A stretch of 64,000 nucleotides of DNA, from positions 45,999 through 109,998 of the forward strand of contig CAWFMB010000022.1 in the NCBI GenBank assembly GCA_963816685.1. The letters run 5' to 3'. The notes under the pieces are model-generated. The model saw only the letters and a program-made list of their open reading frames with translations, was not told the origin of the DNA and made no database searches. Origin of the DNA: CAVYUC01 sp963816685. GTDB taxonomy: Bacteria; Bacteroidota; Bacteroidia; Bacteroidales; Prolixibacteraceae. Both the position numbers and the translations under genes were made by a program. Positions 41,154 through 51,045 of this stretch are shown here, one piece after another; position 1 is the stretch's first letter; each line of letters begins with the position of its first letter.

Positions 41154-42329
41154 TTATCCCTGACCAAGTTCTTCCAATATCTGGTTGTATTTATCCATCA
41201 TTTTCAACCGGTAATACAAATTCTTCAGCGACTCCAGTGTCATGATATGTTCCGGATCAATCTCGTGGCTCTTTTCCATGAATGGCAAAGCTTTCTCAAA
41301 CCAAACGTTTGCTTTTTGCAATTCTTCCTGGTAGCGTTCGTTTTCGTTAGGTGGAATCGAATTTGCAATTTCAATTTGCTGAACTCCCTTGTTGTAATAC
41401 AGTGCGCCTAAATTGTAATAAGCATCAAAATAATCATCCTTCAATTCTATGGCTTTTTTGTATGTTTCAATGGCCTTTTCTTCATTACCCTGTTTTTCAT
41501 ACAGTGTTCCGAGTGCAAAATTAAAGGTAGCATTACCAGGGTCTTGTTCAATAGCCATTTGAAGATACTTCATAGCTTCTTCAGTTTTATCCAAATCAAG
41601 ATACATTTGAATCATACTGGTTAATATCCCGTTGTCCTGCGGATATTTCTCAAATCCTTCTTTTAATACTTCAAGTGCTCCGAGTGTATCATTTTTTAAC
41701 TGATAAGAATTAGCAATAAGACTATAGGTTTTGGCACCATTGTATCCGTATTTGGCTGCTTCCCGGTAGTATTCAATTGCTTTGTCATAATTCTCTGCGT
41801 TATAAGCTGCCAGTCCGGCATTAAAAATAATTACAGTATCCACAGCATTCGGATTATCTTCATTTACAATTGGAATGTCCTGTATTTCAAGTATTTGCTC
41901 AAAGGATTTCAATGCCTTATCATAATTGTTTTGATTAAATGCTTCAACCGCCTGATTCGTGAGGTCGTTGGTTAAGAGAGTGAGTTTAACTTTTATGTTT
42001 TTGCTGTACTTATCTTTTTCATCCAACTGCAAAGCTTTTTTATAAGATTGTAAAGCTTCTGTAAGAGGATTTTGTACCATTTGCTTCGCCTGCTTGTTAT
42101 CTGACTTATAAACGGCTTGATAAATATCTCCCCTCACTTCCCAGGTATGGGCCCAGTTAATGGTTTTTTCTGCATTTTCGTTTGATGGGTCAACTGCTGC
42201 ATTGATAGTTTCAACAGCCTCAACCAGATTTCCGTTATCTTTCATATTCAGGGCTGTTGTTACTTTGCCCGTTTGACATGCTGATAGCAGGAAAAATACT
42301 ACAGTAAGTGGAATAACTATTCTTTTCAT
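41154..42329 (-). CDS. TPR repeat lipoprotein (paralogue 1)
   Basis: 391 aa from ATG 42329 (MKRIVIPLTVVFFLL, lipobox LLSAC); an ATG 57 bases further upstream is inconsistent with the signal peptide. The mature part holds about seven tetratricopeptide repeats (for example AGLAAYNAENYDKAIEYYREAAKYG). It is a close paralogue of the next upstream gene along its full length. Probably a periplasmic or outer-membrane scaffold; no partner known. Third in the order gyrA, TPR, TPR. Confidence 0.88.
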   Translation of the reverse strand: MKRIVIPLTVVFFLLSACQTGKVTTALNMKDNGNLVEAVETINAAVDPSNENAEKTINWAHTWEVRGDIYQAVYKSDNKQAKQMVQNPLTEALQSYKKALQLDEKDKYSKNIKVKLTLLTNDLTNQAVEAFNQNNYDKALKSFEQILEIQDIPIVNEDNPNAVDTVIIFNAGLAAYNAENYDKAIEYYREAAKYGYNGAKTYSLIANSYQLKNDTLGALEVLKEGFEKYPQDNGILTSMIQMYLDLDKTEEAMKYLQMAIEQDPGNATFNFALGTLYEKQGNEEKAIETYKKAIELKDDYFDAYYNLGALYYNKGVQQIEIANSIPPNENERYQEELQKANVWFEKALPFMEKSHEIDPEHIMTLESLKNLYYRLKMMDKYNQILEELGQG

Positions 42330-42429
42330 TGTATGTTTATTTTTATTAACTATAACAAAATTACGAAGAATAGCGCATTTATCCAATTACATTTTAAACA
42401 CCCTAACAAACATTATGTTAGAGTTATCT

Positions 42430-42472
42430 GCATAAAAAAAAGGAGAGTTTTTTGCTCTCCTTTTTTTTATGC
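42430..42472. terminator. Perfect 18-bp terminator hairpin between the TPR paralogues
   Basis: GCATAAAAAAAAGGAGAG and its exact reverse complement, with a 7-base loop. The A/T tracts give a U run on both strands, so it can stop transcription either way, mainly that of the upstream (minus-strand) TPR gene. Confidence 0.88.
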
Positions 42473-42482
42473 AGGTTGTTTA

Positions 42483-43658
42483 TTATTGACCCAACTCTTC
42501 CAATATAGCGTTGTATTTATCCATCATTTTTAACCGGTAGTACAGATTCTTGAGGGATTCCAAAGTCAATGACTGATCTGGTTTCAACTCATGACATTTT
42601 TCCATGTACGGCAATGCTTTTTCAAACCATTGATCTGCTTTTTTAAGTTCTTCCTGGTATTTTTCATTTTCACTTGCAGGAACTGCATTTGCAACTTCAA
42701 TCTGTTTTACACCCTTGTTGTAATAAAGAGCACCAAGATTATAATATGCATCGAAATATGTATCATTTGCCTCAATTGCATCATTATACAATTCAATGGC
42801 ATTTTCAGTCTGTCCCATTTTTTCGTACAACGTTCCCTGAGCGAAACGATAGGTTGCATTTCCGGGATCCTGCTCAATTGCCAATTCCAGGTAACGCATT
42901 GCATCTTCAGTTTTATCCTGATCCAGGTAAATCTGAATCATGGTGGTCAGTACACCGTTATCCTGCGGATATTTCTCAAATCCTTCTTTAAGAACATTTA
43001 AAGCACCCAATGTATCGCCTTTTAACTGATAAGTATTTGCAAGCAGATTGTATGTTTTTGCCCCGTTATATCCGTATTTGGCTGCTTCACTGTAGTATTC
43101 AATTGCTTTATCATATTTCTCTGCATTGTATGCTGCCAATGCAGTATTAAAAATTATGACTGTATCAACTGCATTTGGACTATCTGCTTTAATGATATCC
43201 ATGTTCTGCACATTCAGAATTTGTTCGAAAGAATTTAATGCTTTATCATAATTTTCATCATTGAAAGCCTGTACTGCCTGATTGGTAAAATCATTAATGA
43301 GCAGTGTTAATTTAATCTTAACACTGTTATTATTTTTGTCTTTATCATCTAATTCAAGAGCTTTTTTATAGGATTCAAGCGCTTCATTCAGCGGATCGTC
43401 TGCAAGACTTTTAACACTTTTATCTTCAGATTGAAAAATGGCCTGGTAAATTTCTCCGCGAACTTCCCATGCGCGGGGCCAGCCGATGGTTTTTTCAGAT
43501 TTATCATTACCTGGATCAACTGTAGAATTGATGGTTTCCAGAGCTTTAGCCAGTTCACCGCTTTCTTTTAAACTCTCTGCAGTGGATACTTTTCCTTTTT
43601 GGGCAAACCCTGCAAAAAATGCAAACACGAAGGTCAGCAAAATAATTGTTCGTTTCAT
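42483..43658 (-). CDS. TPR repeat protein (paralogue 2), exported
   Basis: 391 aa with a signal peptide (MKRTIILLTFVFAFFAGFAQ, SPI-type rather than the lipobox of its paralogue). About seven TPRs follow, with the same order and near-identical blocks (PNAVDTVIIFN, AIEYYSEAAKYGYNGAKTYN, LKEGFEKYPQDNG). It starts 79 bases after the gyrA stop, so it can be read from the gyrA transcript. The change from lipoprotein to soluble export between the copies is notable. Function unknown. Confidence 0.88.
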   Translation of the reverse strand: MKRTIILLTFVFAFFAGFAQKGKVSTAESLKESGELAKALETINSTVDPGNDKSEKTIGWPRAWEVRGEIYQAIFQSEDKSVKSLADDPLNEALESYKKALELDDKDKNNNSVKIKLTLLINDFTNQAVQAFNDENYDKALNSFEQILNVQNMDIIKADSPNAVDTVIIFNTALAAYNAEKYDKAIEYYSEAAKYGYNGAKTYNLLANTYQLKGDTLGALNVLKEGFEKYPQDNGVLTTMIQIYLDQDKTEDAMRYLELAIEQDPGNATYRFAQGTLYEKMGQTENAIELYNDAIEANDTYFDAYYNLGALYYNKGVKQIEVANAVPASENEKYQEELKKADQWFEKALPYMEKCHELKPDQSLTLESLKNLYYRLKMMDKYNAILEELGQ

Positions 43659-43736
43659 TGTTATAAATTTAAATTTGCTACAAAAATATTATGAAATCTT
43701 ATTATTATTCAGATTTATGAAAACTCATTCCTTTAT

Positions 43737-46265
43737 TTATTCTTGTTCTACGTTATTTTCATCGTTTAAATCATTTTCATCCTGATTTTCCATATTATCA
43801 ATATTTTCAATTTGCTCATTGTCCATTTCAACGTTAACGATTCTTGCTACCGAAGCAATACGATCTTCATTCTTCAGATTAATTAACCGGACTCCCTGAG
43901 TTGCTCTTCCTAAAATTGAAATTGAACTTACAGCCAATCTGATTGTCAAACCTTTTAAGGTGATAATCATTAAATCATTATCGTCTGACACTCCTTTTAT
44001 TGCAATAAGCTTTCCTGTTTTTGGAGTAATATTTAATGTTTTAACTCCTTTTCCTCCCCTGTTTGTAATACGGTAATCGTCTATTTGAGAGCGTTTTCCA
44101 TAACCATTTTCCGAGATAACAAGAATTTCTTCGTTGCCGTTGTTCACACAAACCATGCCAATCACCTCGTCGGTTTCGTCCTTCAGCGTAACACCGCGCA
44201 CTCCTGAAGCCGTTCGTCCCATTGGTCTTACCTTGGTTTCGTTAAACCGGATTGCTTTACCCGAACGTACTGCAAGAATCACTTCACTTTCACCGTTTGT
44301 TAAACGAGCTTCGAGCAATTCATCTCCTTCTCTTATTGTAATTGCGTTTACTCCATTTTGCCGCGGACGTGAATATGCCTCGAGTGTTGTTTTCTTAATG
44401 GTTCCTTTTTTTGTGGCAAGAATTATATAATTGTTATTGATAAATTCCTTGTCTGTGAGTGTTTTTACATTAATAAACGTAAGGACTTTATCATCCGGTT
44501 CAATGTTTAAAATATTCTGGATTGCCCGGCCCTTCGATGCACGGGTTCCTTCCGGAATCTGGTAAACCTTCATCCAGTAACATTTTCCTTTTTCAGTAAA
44601 AAGAAGAACAGTATTATGCATTGATGCAATAAAAACATGTTCAAGAAAATCTTCATCGCGGGTGGTGCTTCCTTTCGAACCGACCCCTCCCCTTCCCTGT
44701 GTCCTGAATTCGACAAGCGGAGTACGTTTTATATAACCCAAATGTGAAATGGTGATTACCATATCTTCATCGGCATAAAAATCCTCAGGATTAAATTCTT
44801 CGGCATTTGGAATGATTTCAGTACGACGTTTATCACCGAATTTGCTTTTGGTTTCAAGTAATTCGTCTTTAATTATTTGCATTCGCAAAGAAAAATCAGC
44901 AAGTATACTTTTATAGTATTCTATTTGCGACATTATTTCATCATATTCGCTGCGAAGTTTATCCTGTTCAAGGCCGGTGAGCTGTCTCAAACGCATATCC
45001 ACAATGGCACGTGCCTGTAGCTCACTTAATTTAAAGCGTTCAATTAATCTCTCTCTTGCTTCATCAGGAGTTGAGGAACCTCTTATAATTGCAATTACTT
45101 CATCGATGTTGTCGCTGGCAATTATTAAACCTTCGAGAATGTGGGCCCTTTTCTCAGCCTGATCCAATTCGTATTGTGTACGACGTGTAACCACTTCGTG
45201 GCGATGTTCCACAAAATAATGAATCAGTTCTTTAATATTCAACATTCTCGGCCGGCCTTTCACCAAAGCAATATTATTTACATTGAATGTTGTTTGCAGC
45301 GAAGTGTATTTATACAGCTTGTTAAGCACGACATTACTCATTGCATCCCGCTTCAAGTCGTAAACAACACGCATACCTTCACGATCAGATTCGTCATTTA
45401 CATTTGAAATTCCTTCGATTTTTTTCTCATTTACCAAATCTGCAGTTTTCTGAATCATTTCTGCACGATTTACCTGGTATGGAATTTCGGTTACAACTAT
45501 TTTCTCTCTACCTCCTTCATTTTCTATATGGGCTTTTCCACGGACAGTTATCCTGCCCCTGCCGGTTTCAAAAGCATCTCTCACTCCCTGGTATCCGTAA
45601 ATGATACCTCCGGTAGGAAAATCAGGAGCTTTTATGATATCAATCAATTCATCTATTGAAATATCGTTATTCTCAATGTAGGCAATAGTAGCGTCAATTG
45701 CATCTGATAAATTGTGTGGGGGCATATTCGTTGCCATTCCAACTGCGATTCCTGAAGAACCGTTTATAATAAGTTGAGGAATCCGGGTTGGCAGAACTGT
45801 AGGCTCTGTTAATGATTCATCGAAATTAGGTTGAAAATCAACAGTATTTTTTTCTAAGTCAGCCAATGTTTCCTCGGCAATTTTTGACATCCTTGCCTCT
45901 GTGTAACGCATTGCAGCGGGGCTGTCACCGTCAACCGATCCAAAGTTTCCCTGTCCGTCGACAAGCGGGTATCGTAACGACCAGTGTTGTGCCATCCTTA
46001 CCATCGTGAAATAAACTGATGAATCTCCATGAGGGTGATACTTTCCCAAAACTTCCCCAACAATCCTTGCAGATTTTTTGTATGACCTGTTTGAAAACAC
46101 TCCCAATTCGCTCATACCATACAATACACGCCGATGAACAGGTTTAAAACCATCGCGCACATCGGGTAATGCACGCGAAACAATAACTGACATGGAATAA
46201 TCAATATATGCAGATTTCATCTGCTCTTCAATGTTTATTCGGATAATTCTTTCACCATCACTCAT
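43737..46265 (-). CDS. gyrA: DNA gyrase subunit A
   Basis: 842 aa. Catalytic tyrosine Y121 in AMRYTEARM, quinolone-region HPHGDSSVYF, and six C-terminal beta-pinwheel blades including the GyrA-box-like QGRGGVGSKG (about 530). The acidic tail (NEQIENIDNMENQDEND) is unusual but common in the phylum. Introduces negative supercoils with GyrB. A Shine-Dalgarno sequence precedes the ATG, exceptional for this genome. Followed by two TPR genes. Confidence 0.97.
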   Translation of the reverse strand: MSDGERIIRINIEEQMKSAYIDYSMSVIVSRALPDVRDGFKPVHRRVLYGMSELGVFSNRSYKKSARIVGEVLGKYHPHGDSSVYFTMVRMAQHWSLRYPLVDGQGNFGSVDGDSPAAMRYTEARMSKIAEETLADLEKNTVDFQPNFDESLTEPTVLPTRIPQLIINGSSGIAVGMATNMPPHNLSDAIDATIAYIENNDISIDELIDIIKAPDFPTGGIIYGYQGVRDAFETGRGRITVRGKAHIENEGGREKIVVTEIPYQVNRAEMIQKTADLVNEKKIEGISNVNDESDREGMRVVYDLKRDAMSNVVLNKLYKYTSLQTTFNVNNIALVKGRPRMLNIKELIHYFVEHRHEVVTRRTQYELDQAEKRAHILEGLIIASDNIDEVIAIIRGSSTPDEARERLIERFKLSELQARAIVDMRLRQLTGLEQDKLRSEYDEIMSQIEYYKSILADFSLRMQIIKDELLETKSKFGDKRRTEIIPNAEEFNPEDFYADEDMVITISHLGYIKRTPLVEFRTQGRGGVGSKGSTTRDEDFLEHVFIASMHNTVLLFTEKGKCYWMKVYQIPEGTRASKGRAIQNILNIEPDDKVLTFINVKTLTDKEFINNNYIILATKKGTIKKTTLEAYSRPRQNGVNAITIREGDELLEARLTNGESEVILAVRSGKAIRFNETKVRPMGRTASGVRGVTLKDETDEVIGMVCVNNGNEEILVISENGYGKRSQIDDYRITNRGGKGVKTLNITPKTGKLIAIKGVSDDNDLMIITLKGLTIRLAVSSISILGRATQGVRLINLKNEDRIASVARIVNVEMDNEQIENIDNMENQDENDLNDENNVEQE

Positions 46266-46271
46266 TTATAT

Positions 46272-46279
46272 CTCCTTTT
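46272..46279 (-). promoter_or_regulatory. Strong Shine-Dalgarno sequence of gyrA
   Basis: AAAAGGAG on the minus strand, six bases before the gyrA ATG. Most genes of this window have no SD, as usual in Bacteroidota, so this one stands out. Confidence 0.6.
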
Positions 46280-46532
46280 AAAAGTATATTATCATTATAA
46301 AAAGTCGCACAAAAATAATAAAATCATCTGTCAAAAGGACATATTTAGTATTGTTTTAAACACATTGGTAACGAGAAGATATTAACAAATTCACTGTCAA
46401 TAATTCAGCAATGCAGCCGTTTTTTAATAACTTGTTGTTTTAATGTGCGAAAAAAGGGCAAAATTTGAGTAGTTTTAGGGTTTCAACATTTAGGAATAAT
46501 ATTTGTTGATTAAGTTGAAAATTAAATAAAGT

Positions 46533-49058
46533 ATGGAATCACAATTTTCACCAAGGATTAAGGATATAATTGGATACAGCAGAGAGGAAGCTATCCGGCT
46601 TGGGAACGATTATATAGGTCAGGAACATTTATTTCTCGGTATTTTAAGAGATGGTGAAGGAATCGCCACTGATATTCTGGAGAATTTAGGTGTTGATCTT
46701 GCCGAAATAAAAAAGTTACTTGAACTAAAAATTAAAACGGACAAACAGGTTGATGTAAATCATGATCTGGCAATGCTTAAATCAACAGAAAAAGCATTGA
46801 AACTCATTTACCTTGAAGCGCGTTCGTTTAAAAATCCCACAGCCAACAGTGGTCATCTTCTGCTTGCCATTTTGAAAGACAACGAAAATGTTGTTACTCA
46901 AATTTTAGTAGAATATGGGGTTAATTATTACATTGTAAAATCACAAATGAAAGATTATAAAAGTCCGGAAGCCAAATCCAATTTTCCGGAAAGCGACGAT
47001 GATGATTCAGGCGAATCATTTTCAAAAGGTCCGGGCAATCCGGGTGCAAAAAAGGGAGCTGCTTCAAAATCGGATACTCCGGTACTCGATAACTTTGGAA
47101 TTGATATTACAAAACTTGCCGAGGAAAACAGTTTAGACCCTATTGTTGGTCGTGAAAAGGAAATTGAACGTTTGGCGCAGATTCTCAGCCGGAGAAAAAA
47201 GAACAACCCGATATTGATTGGCGAACCAGGAGTTGGTAAATCAGCAATTGCGGAAGGTCTTGCATTACGGATTATTGGAAAAAAAGTTTCCAGGATATTG
47301 TTTGACAAAAGAGTAGTCAGCCTCGATATCGCTTCCATTGTAGCAGGCACAAAATACCGCGGACAGTTTGAAGAACGGATGAAAGCGATTTTGAATGAGT
47401 TGACCAAAGTAAGTAATGTTATTCTTTTTATAGACGAAATTCATACAATAGTTGGAGCCGGTGGTGCAACCGGATCTCTTGATGCTGCCAATATGTTAAA
47501 ACCAGCATTGGCACGTGGTGATATTCAGTGCATTGGAGCAACAACACTTGATGAATACCGTCAGCACATTGAAAAAGATGGTGCATTGGAGCGGCGTTTC
47601 CAAAAGGTAATGGTTGATCCTACTTCAGTTGATGAAACCATTGAAATCCTCAATAATATTAAAAGCAGATATGAGGATCATCATAACGTTAATTTTACAC
47701 CTGCAGCTATTAAAGCTTGTGTAACATTGACTGCCCGCTATCTTTCCGACAGGTATTTGCCGGATAAAGCAATCGATGCCCTTGATGAATCCGGTTCAAG
47801 AGTTCATATTTCAACAATTAATGTTCCGGATCAGATTGTTAAGATTGAGGAGAAAATAGAGAAAACCAAAGAGGAAAAAATTGTAGCTGTTAAAAGTCAG
47901 AATTTTGAACTTGCAGCCAATTTCAGGGATAAAGAAAAAACTTTACTTCAGCAGCTTGAAAAAGAAAAGGAAGCATGGGAGAAAGAATTGATAAACCATC
48001 GTGAAGTTGTTGATGAACATAAAGTTGCCGAAGTAGTGGCAATGATGTCAGGAGTTCCGGTTCAACGGATAGCCCAGGCCGAAGGAAAAAGGCTCATGAA
48101 TATGAGCAAAGATTTGAAAAGCAAGATAATTGGACAGGATGAAGCCATTGAGAAAATTGTTAAAGCGATTCAGCGTAACCGTGCAGGCTTAAAAGATCCA
48201 AACCGGCCAATTGGTTCATTTATATTCCTTGGTCCAACTGGTGTAGGTAAAACACAACTTGCAAAAGTTCTCACTACATATCTTTTTGACACTCTGGATT
48301 CAATGATTAGAATTGACATGAGCGAATACATGGAAAAATTTGCCGTGTCGCGTCTTGTAGGAGCTCCTCCCGGATACGTTGGTTACGAAGAAGGCGGACA
48401 ACTGACTGAAAAGGTCAGAAGAAAACCTTATTCAGTTGTACTGCTTGATGAAATTGAAAAAGCTCATCCCGATGTATTCCATTTGCTGCTGCAATTACTT
48501 GATGAAGGAAGGCTAACTGATAGTTTGGGAAGAAGTGTGGATTTCAAAAACACGATTATTATCATGACCTCGAATATTGGTACCCGGCAGCTAAAAGATT
48601 TTGGTCGCGGAGTTGGTTTTGTCACGAATAAAAATGCAATTCAGGAAAACGAGCATGCAAAATATGTTATTCAAAAGGCATTGAAAAAAGCATTCGCCCC
48701 TGAATTTATTAACAGGATAGATGATTTGGTCATGTTTAATCAATTGGAAAAAGAACACATTCATCAAATTATCGACCTCGAAATAAAAGATTTGTATGAC
48801 AGAGTCGAAGCCTTAAATTATAAATTAAAAATTTCGACAGCGGCAAAAGATTTTCTTGCAGAAAAAGGATACGATCCGCAATTTGGTGCAAGACCTTTAA
48901 AACGGGCTATACAAAAATACCTTGAAAATGAAATGGCAGAAATTATAATTAAAGCCTCAATCACTGAAGGCGATACTATTTCAATAGGTTATGACAAGAA
49001 AAACGAAAAGCTGCAAATGAGAATACTCACAGGGAAAAAAGAAATAAGTAATCAATAA
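46533..49058 (+). CDS. clpC: ATP-dependent Clp protease ATP-binding subunit ClpC
   Basis: 841 aa. Clp N-domain (1-145), acidic Ser/Gly linker, AAA1 with Walker A GEPGVGKSA (about 230), UVR-like coiled motif (NFELAANFRDKEKTLLQQLE, about 455), AAA2 with GPTGVGKTQ (about 567) and the C-terminal D2-small domain. Unfoldase feeding ClpP. Divergent from gyrA with 267 bases between. The last codons CAA-TAA are inside a bidirectional terminator shared with the convergent phosphatase gene. Confidence 0.96.
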   Translation: MESQFSPRIKDIIGYSREEAIRLGNDYIGQEHLFLGILRDGEGIATDILENLGVDLAEIKKLLELKIKTDKQVDVNHDLAMLKSTEKALKLIYLEARSFKNPTANSGHLLLAILKDNENVVTQILVEYGVNYYIVKSQMKDYKSPEAKSNFPESDDDDSGESFSKGPGNPGAKKGAASKSDTPVLDNFGIDITKLAEENSLDPIVGREKEIERLAQILSRRKKNNPILIGEPGVGKSAIAEGLALRIIGKKVSRILFDKRVVSLDIASIVAGTKYRGQFEERMKAILNELTKVSNVILFIDEIHTIVGAGGATGSLDAANMLKPALARGDIQCIGATTLDEYRQHIEKDGALERRFQKVMVDPTSVDETIEILNNIKSRYEDHHNVNFTPAAIKACVTLTARYLSDRYLPDKAIDALDESGSRVHISTINVPDQIVKIEEKIEKTKEEKIVAVKSQNFELAANFRDKEKTLLQQLEKEKEAWEKELINHREVVDEHKVAEVVAMMSGVPVQRIAQAEGKRLMNMSKDLKSKIIGQDEAIEKIVKAIQRNRAGLKDPNRPIGSFIFLGPTGVGKTQLAKVLTTYLFDTLDSMIRIDMSEYMEKFAVSRLVGAPPGYVGYEEGGQLTEKVRRKPYSVVLLDEIEKAHPDVFHLLLQLLDEGRLTDSLGRSVDFKNTIIIMTSNIGTRQLKDFGRGVGFVTNKNAIQENEHAKYVIQKALKKAFAPEFINRIDDLVMFNQLEKEHIHQIIDLEIKDLYDRVEALNYKLKISTAAKDFLAEKGYDPQFGARPLKRAIQKYLENEMAEIIIKASITEGDTISIGYDKKNEKLQMRILTGKKEISNQ

Positions 49059-49090
49059 AAAAAGCCTGCGAAAGCAGGCTTTTTTTATTG
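49053..49090. terminator. Bidirectional terminator shared by clpC and the PP2C gene
   Basis: 17-bp perfect stem (CAATAAAAAAAGCCTGC, GAAA tetraloop, reverse complement). Each arm contains CAA-TAA, the last sense and stop codon of clpC on one strand (stop 49056-49058) and of the restored phosphatase frame on the other (stop 49085-49087). Confidence 0.93.
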
Positions 49091-49163
49091 ATCATATCTG
49101 ATTATAAACAGCGTTAAATCATCATATTGCGGCGCATTACCCTGATAGTCTTCAAGTGCCTGT

Positions 49164-50978
49164 TCAATCCGGCGGACCATTTCTTCGGGTTTCAATGGAG
49201 CGAGTGGTAGCAAGAATTTGTTTAAACCTTTCAAGACCAAACTGTGTTTTGTTTTCATCCTGAAGTTCTGTTACTCCGTCGCTGTACAAAATAATTGAAT
49301 CTCCATTTTCAACAGTTGCTTTTGAATCATTATAATCTTTTTCAGGATAAAGCCCCAATGGTAAACCATGAGAATTATTAAGCTCAGTTATATCACCGTT
49401 TTGTTTTAATATTAAAGTGGTTGTATGTGCCGCATTGCAATAATAAAGATCACCGCTTTTTACATTCAGCACTCCCAGAAACAGCGTTAGGAAAAACTGG
49501 TGCTGATTGTTTGTACATAATTCCTTATTGGCTTTATTTACAATGTTTTTTGCTTTTTTATAAAGTGCATTGCTTTTAATAATGGTTTGGGCAATACTCA
49601 TAAAAATAGCTGCAGGTACACCTTTACCTGAAACATCGCCAATCGTAAATACAAGATTGTCCTGATCAATAAAAAAGTAATCGAATAAATCCCCGCTTAC
49701 TATACGGGCCGGTTTATAAGCTGCATATAAATCAATTTCATTTCTATCCGGAAAAGCCGGGAAAGTGGTTTTTATTATACTTTGCTGTATTTCGGAAGCC
49801 TGCAGTAAATCCTGTTTTTGAAGATTGCTTTTTATTAATTCGCGATTTTGTTCCTCTTTATATTTTTGAAACCATAATTTCAGAAAACTTAAGCTTTCTG
49901 AAACCAGTTTTATTTCATTCAACGTATTCATCGGATGCTGTCCCGACTGGCTGCTAAACGTTATCAGCTGGTTTGTTACATCACTAAGTGGTTCAATAAG
50001 TTTTTTAGTTATATATGTAATAATGAGGTAAATAATTATTATTCCAATGACTGAAAAGAACAACAATCGCAGTGTAATCATGTATAAATCGTTATACAAT
50101 TCATAATAAGGCATAACAAAGATTAAAAACCAGTTTTTATTGTTGACTGGTGTATAATAAGCCCATGATTTTTTCCCATTCAAAAGTTCAGGATATACAA
50201 CGGCCGAACCGCTTTCATTATTTTCAATTATTTTTTCGAAGTCTACTTTGTGCTTATTGTACACTTTATCTGAAAGTGCAGGAATACTGGCAGTAAGAAT
50301 CCTGTTTTTATCAGGAAATGTAATATATCTTCCATCCCTGTCAATTAAAAATGCAAATCCATTTGTACTGCCCAGCTGAATGTTGTTAATTTCTTCATTC
50401 AAATCGAGAAGCGATAATTCGCATATAACTTCTCCAATAATTTTTGTATCGATAGTTACAGGATAATAATATGAAACCACCACTTCCCCATTTTGGTCAC
50501 ATCTGTAGGGATCAGACCAACCGCTTTTTTTTGTGTTGGTTAATTGTGTAACCAGTTCTTTTTCATTCACACAATCATAAATTTTCACATTTCCACTTTG
50601 AAAATGGAGTGTATCGGCCAGACGTGCGATAAAATAATTATGATAACTATACTGAAGAGATGAGTCAATATTAATATGAATTGCATGAAGCATCTGATAT
50701 TTCTTCATTACCTGGGACAATAAAATTTCAGCATCGTCATTCTGCACATAATAAAGAATTTGAGCGGCAATATTTATTGTTACTTCCTTTGTAGTCATCA
50801 GGTCCTGGTTTACCTTACTGTTTACTTTTGAGCTTAAACCTATAGCATGATTTTCAATATTTTGTTTTAAAAGCTGGCGATTGAAAAAGAAAGTGATGCT
50901 TATAAAAGCCACAAAAACTCCTATGACAGCGATAGAAATATATATACTTAGTCTGTAGCTGATTGATTTATTAATCAT
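49164..50978 (-). CDS. Membrane Cache sensor - SpoIIE/PP2C serine phosphatase, 3' end frameshifted
   Basis: 604 aa in the uninterrupted frame. TM 1 (about 12-31), an extracytoplasmic Cache-type sensor (35-295, DxDGRYITFPDKN), TM 2 (about 305-325), a linker, and an RsbU/SpoIIE PP2C domain (from about 400: ARIVSGDLFDYFF, TIGDVSGKGVPAAIFMS, DGVTELQ). It should dephosphorylate an anti-sigma antagonist. The open frame ends in TRRNGPPD, but one base shift near 49195-49203 continues with PLKPEEMVRRIEQ to QYDDLTLFIIRYDQ and a stop at 49085-49087, the expected PP2C end. Full gene therefore about 49085-50978. Last gene of the operon starting at 55119. Confidence 0.88.
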   Translation of the reverse strand: MINKSISYRLSIYISIAVIGVFVAFISITFFFNRQLLKQNIENHAIGLSSKVNSKVNQDLMTTKEVTINIAAQILYYVQNDDAEILLSQVMKKYQMLHAIHINIDSSLQYSYHNYFIARLADTLHFQSGNVKIYDCVNEKELVTQLTNTKKSGWSDPYRCDQNGEVVVSYYYPVTIDTKIIGEVICELSLLDLNEEINNIQLGSTNGFAFLIDRDGRYITFPDKNRILTASIPALSDKVYNKHKVDFEKIIENNESGSAVVYPELLNGKKSWAYYTPVNNKNWFLIFVMPYYELYNDLYMITLRLLFFSVIGIIIIYLIITYITKKLIEPLSDVTNQLITFSSQSGQHPMNTLNEIKLVSESLSFLKLWFQKYKEEQNRELIKSNLQKQDLLQASEIQQSIIKTTFPAFPDRNEIDLYAAYKPARIVSGDLFDYFFIDQDNLVFTIGDVSGKGVPAAIFMSIAQTIIKSNALYKKAKNIVNKANKELCTNNQHQFFLTLFLGVLNVKSGDLYYCNAAHTTTLILKQNGDITELNNSHGLPLGLYPEKDYNDSKATVENGDSIILYSDGVTELQDENKTQFGLERFKQILATTRSIETRRNGPPD

Positions 50979-51045
50979 CCCCCATATTTTTTACTCCAGC
51001 ATCAATTTAAGGAATATTTTCCACAATAACTGTTATTTTGTAAAA

